Source: Caldithrix sp.
GTDB lineage: Bacteria; KSB1; UBA2214; DYKH01
Length of the DNA: 9,901 bases
Direction: 5' to 3'
Assembly: GCA_020722685.1 (NCBI GenBank)
Contig: DYKH01000174.1
Location: 1 to 9,901 of the forward strand
The notes under the pieces are model-generated. The model was given only the letters and a program-made list of their open reading frames with translations, made no database searches and was not told the DNA's origin. Numbering within the stretch: the stretch's first letter is position 1; each line of letters opens with the position of its first letter. Shown here one piece after another: positions 9,568-9,901 of the stretch. The position numbers were made by a program, and so were the translations under genes.

Positions 9568-9901
9568 ATTTTCCGGGGCTTTGCCGCCCCGGCCTCATTG
9601 AAGCCAGGCCGTCTTAGCTCTGATTCGCTGCTCTGAACCTATTTTCCGGGGCTTTGCCGCCCCGGCCTCATTGAAGCTCTTTCCGGGCGACAAAGGTTTT
9701 GAGTTTGTCAGCGAATTTTCCGGGGCTTTGCCGCCCCGGCCTCATTGAAGCTCCACCTGCTTGAGCGTCAAGGTAACCATTTCGCCGCATTTTCCGGGGC
9801 TTTGCCGCCCCGGCCTCATTGAAGCTCTAGGAGCATTGGCGCGCCCACCAGTTCCCATCCGTATTTTCCGGGGCTTTGCCGCCCCGGCCTCATTGAAGCC
9901 A
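9568..9901 (+). CRISPR. CRISPR array, leader-proximal end, five repeats and four complete spacers
   Basis: Five identical 37-nt repeats lie at 9568-9604, 9641-9677, 9715-9751, 9789-9825 and 9863-9899. They begin ATTTTCCGGGG and end CCTCATTGAAGC. Spacers are 9605-9640 (36 nt) and 9678-9714, 9752-9788 and 9826-9862 (37 nt each); a fifth begins at 9900 and leaves the window. Each repeat contains CCGGGGC and GCCCCGG, a perfect 7-bp stem with a TTTGCC loop, the expected Cas6-type substrate for Csb2. The 3' ATTGAAGC is the likely 8-nt crRNA 5' handle, which sets + strand transcription away from cas2. No repeat shows decay, as expected near the leader end. The repeat could be defined one base shorter at its left edge. 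Confidence 0.98.

Overview
The window is almost entirely one complete CRISPR-Cas locus of type I-G (the former type I-U, Geobacter-like variety), read left to right on the + strand. The gene order is cas3, csx17 (cas8g), csb1 (cas7), csb2 (cas5-cas6), a fused cas4-cas1, and cas2, followed by a leader and the start of a CRISPR array that runs off the right edge. This is the order known from Geobacter sulfurreducens. The gene set, the Cas4-Cas1 fusion and a repeat ending in ATTGAAGC suggest a Geobacter/Desulfuromonas-like or other Gram-negative anaerobe. That assignment is inference, because no taxonomic marker gene is present.

Bases 1-227 hold no intact gene. They contain a 6-bp-arm palindrome (64-80), an extended -10 promoter candidate (89-97), a 26-codon relic (117-197) that looks like the first strand and DxE motif of a DEDDh exonuclease, and a run of eight G at the position of the cas3 ribosome binding site (213-220). 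From 228 to 9306 six genes are packed with overlaps or gaps of at most 23 bases, so they are almost certainly one operon. Four of the five downstream genes have a recognisable Shine-Dalgarno sequence; cas4-cas1 relies on an ATGA overlap with csb2.

The gene products should work in three steps. Cas4-Cas1 with Cas2 selects PAM-flanked DNA and inserts it as new spacers at the leader end. Csb2 (Cas5 plus Cas6 functions) cuts the array transcript at its hairpin and, with Csb1 (Cas7 backbone) and Csx17 (large subunit), forms the crRNA-guided surveillance complex. Cas3 (helicase first, HD nuclease at the C-terminus) destroys the bound target.

Bases 9307-9567 are the leader: two TTTGACAA copies, an imperfect inverted repeat, a perfect match to the IHF consensus and an extended -10 element. 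The array (9568-9901 and beyond) shows five identical 37-nt repeats and four complete spacers of 36-37 nt. No key catalytic residue appears to be missing and no frame is broken, so the system looks functional. I see no wholly new defence system. The most checkable novelties are the leader IHF site, the exonuclease relic, the palindrome over the promoter and the G-run at the cas3 start.
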